The position numbers and the translations under genes are program-made. Shown one piece after another: positions 5,686 through 9,058 of a stretch of DNA of 9,058 nucleotides. This stretch comes from GCA-2731375 sp964507245 (GTDB taxonomy: Bacteria > Pseudomonadota > Alphaproteobacteria > GCA-2731375), in the NCBI GenBank assembly GCA_964507245.1, contig CAZDQC010000134.1, positions 1-9,058 on the forward strand, read 5' to 3'. The notes under the pieces were generated by a model, which saw only the letters and a program-made list of their open reading frames with translations, had not been told where the DNA came from and did not search any database. Numbering within the stretch: the first letter of the stretch is position 1; every line of letters begins with the position of its first letter.

Positions 5686-6711
5686 ATGTTGAGCAATGTT
5701 ATGAAGGACTGGCTGGGTGTCTGTTTTGTCACCGCCCTTGGGTTGGCAATTTTGATTTTCATACCCATCCTGTTTGATTTGTTCGAAGTACTGCAAATGA
5801 CCAAGTATGTAGTACTCGCGCTGTTCGCCCTTAGCTTGGCCTACATTTGGGGATTTGGTGGAATTTTGAGTTTTGGTCAGGCGGGGTTTTTCGGCCTCGG
5901 CGGTTATACATTCGCTGTTTCAGCCATCAATATGGGTCAGACGACCATTCCATTTATCATGGCCATTGCGTTGTGTGCCTTATTTGCTGCGGCATTAGGC
6001 TATTTCATGTTTTACGGCCGTTTGAATGACGTCTATATGGGCGTCGTCACCCTTGTAGTTACCTTGATCCTTTGGAAGTTTATCAATCACACGGCAGGCC
6101 CTGAATACATCATCGGCAAGGCGCGCTTGGGCGGCTTTAACGGCATGCCGTCTATCCCTATTATGACGTTACCGTGGCAGCCGGATGTGGAGCTTGAGCC
6201 GGGCCAGTTGTTCCAGTATTTCATGGCCATCTTGATCGTTGTGTATTTGCTCCTTCATGTCTTAATTAAATCGAAGTTTGGTCGGGTCGCCATCTCAATC
6301 CGCGAGAACGAAGTGCGTACCGGTTTACTGGGATATGATGTGCGCCTGTACAAACTTGGAATCTTTACCATTGGTGGAGCTATCGGTGGCGCTGCAGGCG
6401 CCATGTGGGCAACCTATCAAACCTTTATCGATCCTCATGCATTTAGTTTGGAAGTCTCAGCCAAGTGTCTAATCTGGGTTATGGCGGGGGGTGTCGGTAC
6501 TCTATTCGGACCGATCGTCGGTGTTGTTGCTCTAGAGTACATTTCATTAAAGCTAGGTGAGACAGCCTTTCTCAATAATTTGGTAATTTTAGGAACCATT
6601 TTGGTCTTCCTAGTACTGCTTCTGCCTAAGGGCATTTTCCCAACCGCCCGGGACCTTGTTGCCAAGCTATGGCATAGAAGCAAACAATCAAATGAGGAAA
6701 AGTCCGCATGA
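5686..6711 (+). CDS. ABC transporter permease 2, UrtC/LivM-type
   Basis: Second inner-membrane permease, 341 residues, partner of the UrtB-like protein. The diagnostic LivM/UrtC block GGILSFGQAGFFGLGGY is at residues 58-74. A cytoplasmic coupling loop, RVAISIRENEVRTGLLGYDV, lies near residues 201-220, followed by the GIFTIGGAIGGAAGAMWA membrane stretch and the G(T)LFGPIVG segment typical of the family. The C-terminus is a short charged cytoplasmic tail (HRSKQSNEEKSA). The ATG at 5686 is preceded by GAGGA with suitable spacing. Its stop overlaps the next start in ATGA (6708-6711), implying translational coupling to the first ATPase. It may be a little shorter than typical urea UrtC proteins, but this cannot be judged precisely without an alignment. 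Confidence 0.9.
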   Translation: MLSNVMKDWLGVCFVTALGLAILIFIPILFDLFEVLQMTKYVVLALFALSLAYIWGFGGILSFGQAGFFGLGGYTFAVSAINMGQTTIPFIMAIALCALFAAALGYFMFYGRLNDVYMGVVTLVVTLILWKFINHTAGPEYIIGKARLGGFNGMPSIPIMTLPWQPDVELEPGQLFQYFMAILIVVYLLLHVLIKSKFGRVAISIRENEVRTGLLGYDVRLYKLGIFTIGGAIGGAAGAMWATYQTFIDPHAFSLEVSAKCLIWVMAGGVGTLFGPIVGVVALEYISLKLGETAFLNNLVILGTILVFLVLLLPKGIFPTARDLVAKLWHRSKQSNEEKSA

Positions 6712-7445
6712 CGGCGGCGGATCAATCCTTGCTGACCACCGCTAATTTAACTATGCGCTTTGGCGGCGTCGTGGCAGTGGATCATGTGGACTTCAACTTA
6801 AAGGCTGGCGAACTTCGATGCCTTATTGGCCCTAACGGCGCGGGCAAGAGTACTTTTTTCAAGTGCCTGACCGGTCAATTGAGACCTACTACGGGTTCGA
6901 TTTTGTTCTCTGGCGAGGAATTGAGTGGGCAGAACACCCACGATATTGTGCGCCGGGGGATTGGCATCAAAACCCAAGTGCCAAATTTGTTTGATGGCTT
7001 GCCCGCCCGAGAAAATATTGCTCTTTCTGCTCGACAGAATAATTCGCAAATTCGATCAGAGGAGATCACCGATGAGATGCTGGAGTTAATCTCCATCTCT
7101 TCTCTGGCGCATCGGGAGGTTGGTAATCTGGCCCATGGCGAACGCCAATTGGTGGAGCTTGCCATGGTCCTTGCAGGTCAGCCTCGTCTCGTGTTGCTCG
7201 ATGAACCGGCTGCTGGCATGACGGCAGAGGAGCGGGCCCGTCTGGCTTCGGCACTCCGTGGTCTAGCGGGCCGGATGTCATTGATTGTTGTCGAACACGA
7301 TATGCAGTTTATCCGGGATATAGCGACGGAAATCACAGTGTTCCATCGCGGACAGGTGTTTGTTGAGGGTAATGTCGCTGAGATCATGGCTCACAGTGAA
7401 GTACAGGAAATTTATCTGGGAAAAGAAGCCGATGGCGCTGCTTGA
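6708..7445 (+). CDS. ABC transporter ATPase 1, UrtD/LivG-type
   Basis: Cytoplasmic ATP-binding subunit of 245 residues that drives import together with the next gene product. All ABC motifs are visible: Walker A GPNGAGKST (41-49), Q-loop Gln90 (IKTQVPNLF), signature LAHGERQ (141-147), Walker B LVLLDEP (161-167) and switch His197 (VVEHDM). The signature has His-Gly in place of the standard Ser-Gly-Gly. This is the form seen in UrtD proteins (LSHGQ.Q), and EPAAGMT resembles their EPVAGMT, so it sits nearer the urea/amide branch than LivG. The start is the ATG in the ATGA overlap with the UrtC-like gene, with GAGGAAAAG just upstream. Its 3' end overlaps the next ATPase gene by 14 bases. Confidence 0.92.
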   Translation: MTAADQSLLTTANLTMRFGGVVAVDHVDFNLKAGELRCLIGPNGAGKSTFFKCLTGQLRPTTGSILFSGEELSGQNTHDIVRRGIGIKTQVPNLFDGLPARENIALSARQNNSQIRSEEITDEMLELISISSLAHREVGNLAHGERQLVELAMVLAGQPRLVLLDEPAAGMTAEERARLASALRGLAGRMSLIVVEHDMQFIRDIATEITVFHRGQVFVEGNVAEIMAHSEVQEIYLGKEADGAA

Positions 7446-8145
7446 AATTCATGATCTGCAAGCCGCTTACGGCCCTGTGCCGATACTCCATAAAATTGAT
7501 ATGCATGTGGAGAAAGGCGAATTTATCGGTGTGCTGGGTCACAATGGCATGGGCAAGACCACCTTGCTTCGTGCACTCATGGGCTTTGTTACCACGACAG
7601 GTGGAAGCATAAAGTATCAGGACCAAGAAATTCGCCGCTTGGCGACCTACCGTCGTGCCCGTATGGGCATGTCGTTGGTACCGCAAGGCCGAGAAATATT
7701 TCCCAACCTTACGGTTCAGGAAAATCTCACTGTGGGTGCTCTCGGCAAAAATGTTTCTCTTGATCGAATTGATGAGACGCTGGAGTTCTTCCCACGTTTG
7801 CTCTCATTGCTGGATCGTAGGGGTGGAGCTTTGAGTGGTGGTGAACAACAGATTTTGGCTATTGCCCGATGTCTATGTAATCGACCAACCCTTGTCCTGC
7901 TTGATGAACCAACTGAAGGGGTCCAACCGTCGATTATTGACGAAATTAGTGAAGTCCTTCAGGAACTGCAGGCAAAGCAGAATCTCACAATCGTAATTGT
8001 CGAACAAAATCTAGATTTTATCGTGGGCCTGGCATCTCGCATCTACACGATATCCCGAGGTGTATTGGACACGGAAATTCCAATCGAGGAAATCCAGGAT
8101 TCGGCAATGGTGGCAGAATATCTGGGTTTTGGTAGTTCTCGTTAA
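7432..8145 (+). CDS. ABC transporter ATPase 2, UrtE/LivF-type
   Basis: Second ATPase subunit, 237 residues from ATG 7432; the open frame extends upstream but only inside the previous gene. Motifs: Walker A GHNGMGKTT (36-44), Q-loop Gln85 (SLVPQGREIFP), canonical signature LSGGEQQ (134-140), Walker B LVLLDEP (154-160), and Glu-Gln (VEQNLDF) in place of the usual switch His, as is normal in LivF/UrtE. The phrase DEPTEGVQPSII (158-169) is a hallmark of UrtE; LivF normally has DEPS.GLAP. This is the best single reason to place the cassette in the urea/amide branch. It overlaps the upstream ATPase gene by 14 bases, so the two are translationally coupled. It ends the transporter cassette, 116 bases before the amidase. 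Confidence 0.92.
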   Translation: MALLEIHDLQAAYGPVPILHKIDMHVEKGEFIGVLGHNGMGKTTLLRALMGFVTTTGGSIKYQDQEIRRLATYRRARMGMSLVPQGREIFPNLTVQENLTVGALGKNVSLDRIDETLEFFPRLLSLLDRRGGALSGGEQQILAIARCLCNRPTLVLLDEPTEGVQPSIIDEISEVLQELQAKQNLTIVIVEQNLDFIVGLASRIYTISRGVLDTEIPIEEIQDSAMVAEYLGFGSSR

Positions 8146-8261
8146 AATGTAACAGTCTGGCCTATGGATTTTGTAGCAGCGAGCCGCTTGCACCTCCGCC
8201 ATGGTTGGCATCATTAAATTTGGGATAGTTCAAGTACCTAAATTCATATAGGGGAACAAAT
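8146..8261 (+). other. Short intergenic spacer between ATPase and amidase genes
   Basis: Holds a modest stem at 8176-8191 (GCAGCG-AGC-CGCTTGC with one bulged T) without a T-run, and a ribosome binding site AGGGGA (8250-8255) before the amidase ATG. No clear promoter or terminator is visible, so readthrough from the transporter genes is the simplest reading. Confidence 0.45.
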
Positions 8262-9058
8262 ATGACCGTACTTCAACCGACTGACGAGCAAGTTTATGAG
8301 GTTGCCGAACAATTGGGTATTAGCGTTGACGTGGCTAAGGTCGCCCTAATGCAGCCCCGTTTTGCCGATTATGTTGCCGCATACAAAGTTGTTGATGACA
8401 TGGCGGATCCCTTACCGGAGATTAAGTACCCGCGCACACCTGGCTATCGTCCAGGCCCTGAAGAAAACCCCCATAATGCTTGGTATTACAAAACAGAGGT
8501 GAAGGGCGCAGCCGAGGGGAAACTCAAGGGTCGAACGGTGGCACTTAAAGACAATGTCATGCTAGCTGGTGTGCCCATGATGAACGGATCAGCTACCTTG
8601 GAAGGATTTGTCCCCAATATGGATGCGACAGTAGCGACCCGTTTGCTTGATGCCGGCGCGACCATTACGGGCAAGGTACATTGCGAATGCTTTTGCTTGT
8701 CTGGCGGAAGCCATACAAATGCAGCAGGCGCCGTGGAAAATCCCCGAGCGCCTGGTTATTCCGCCGGTGGCTCTTCCTCGGGCAGCGCCGCTGCCGTCGC
8801 CGCAGGTGATGTGGACATGGCCATCGGCGGTGATCAGGGCGGCTCTGTCCGCATTCCGGCGGCCTATTGCGGCATAGTCGCCATGAAGGCGACGCACGGC
8901 TTGGTTCCCTATACGGGCATCATGCCTATCGAACCTTATATCGACCACACTGGACCTATGACCGCGAATGTGCCCGATAATGCCTTGATGTTGGAAGCCA
9001 TCGCTGGATCTGACGGCTATGACATTCGACAGCAGAACTTGGTGACACAGCCCTACTC
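8262..9058 (+). CDS. Amidase-signature family amidase, Rhodococcus nitrile-pathway type (3'-truncated by window edge)
   Basis: Predicted to hydrolyse a carboxamide to a carboxylate and ammonia in the cytoplasm. The first 265 codons are present; the rest (perhaps half the protein) lies beyond the window. ATG 8262 has AGGGGA 6 bases upstream. Residues 1-70 form the small alpha-helical N-terminal region found in Rhodococcus-type amidases. The amidase-signature triad is complete: Lys96 (VALKDN), cis-Ser171 (SAGGSSSGS) and nucleophile Ser195 (GGDQGGSVRIPA). These are the same residue numbers reported for the Rhodococcus amidase, which supports both start and subfamily. The Cys-rich HCECFCLSGGSHT stretch (140-152) precedes the Gly-Ser loop. 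No signal peptide is seen. Position directly after an amide/urea-type importer suggests it acts on the imported solute. GatA and allophanate hydrolase share the core but not this N-terminal region. Confidence 0.9.
   Translation, partial: MTVLQPTDEQVYEVAEQLGISVDVAKVALMQPRFADYVAAYKVVDDMADPLPEIKYPRTPGYRPGPEENPHNAWYYKTEVKGAAEGKLKGRTVALKDNVMLAGVPMMNGSATLEGFVPNMDATVATRLLDAGATITGKVHCECFCLSGGSHTNAAGAVENPRAPGYSAGGSSSGSAAAVAAGDVDMAIGGDQGGSVRIPAAYCGIVAMKATHGLVPYTGIMPIEPYIDHTGPMTANVPDNALMLEAIAGSDGYDIRQQNLVTQPY

Noticed and set aside
8164..8217. 17-codon reading frame in the spacer before the amidase (MDFVAASRLHLRHGWHH)
   Set aside because: No Shine-Dalgarno sequence and no resemblance to a known leader peptide; too short to support.
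8589..8948. 119-residue leftward open frame inside the amidase gene
   Set aside because: Antisense of the conserved catalytic core of the amidase; the translation shows no family motifs.

Overview
The window looks like a metagenome or draft-assembly scaffold from a Gram-negative bacterium, most likely an alphaproteobacterium. The LexA fragment at the left edge has the alphaproteobacterial flavour (ALEV.GDSMIDAGI, ETRIFPPDRVK.QG, GLLRRY ending), and the solute-binding protein carries a twin-arginine export signal. No rRNA, tRNA, CRISPR array, insertion sequence or phage gene is visible.

Layout. Bases 1-291 are the 3' end of lexA (+). Bases 351-1312 (-) hold a DsbA-fold/2-hydroxychromene-2-carboxylate isomerase-like gene that converges on lexA. 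This gene is interrupted by a 100-N gap whose two flanks are the same 55 bases. Collapsing the duplicate restores one intact 268-residue frame, so the gap is an assembly artefact and not a broken gene. A divergent, AT-rich control region of about 400 bases (1313-1724) follows. It leads into a two-gene, AT-rich unit (+): a small GFA/CENP-V zinc-binding protein and a soluble class III nucleotidyl cyclase with a Lys/Thr purine-recognition pair.

After a second control region (3156-3469) comes a tightly packed operon (+): a Tat-exported substrate-binding protein, two membrane permeases and two ATPases of the urea/short-chain-amide branch of the branched-chain amino acid ABC transporters (UrtABCDE/FmdDEF type). 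It is followed by an amidase-signature hydrolase that runs off the right edge. The amidase has its catalytic residues at exactly the positions known for the Rhodococcus-type nitrile-pathway amidase (K96, S171, S195).

How it fits together. The binding protein would capture a small amide or urea-like solute in the periplasm, the permease/ATPase complex would import it, and the cytoplasmic amidase would hydrolyse it to a carboxylate and ammonia. This reads as an amide scavenging (nitrogen or carbon) module, not a urea module, because a urea operon would normally adjoin urease. A perfect 15-bp hairpin between the binding-protein gene and the first permease gene probably sets a higher level of binding protein. 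I see no wholly novel system. The most interesting items are the transporter-amidase coupling, the sensorless Lys/Thr cyclase paired with a GFA protein in a compositionally distinct segment, and the assembly-gap artefact.
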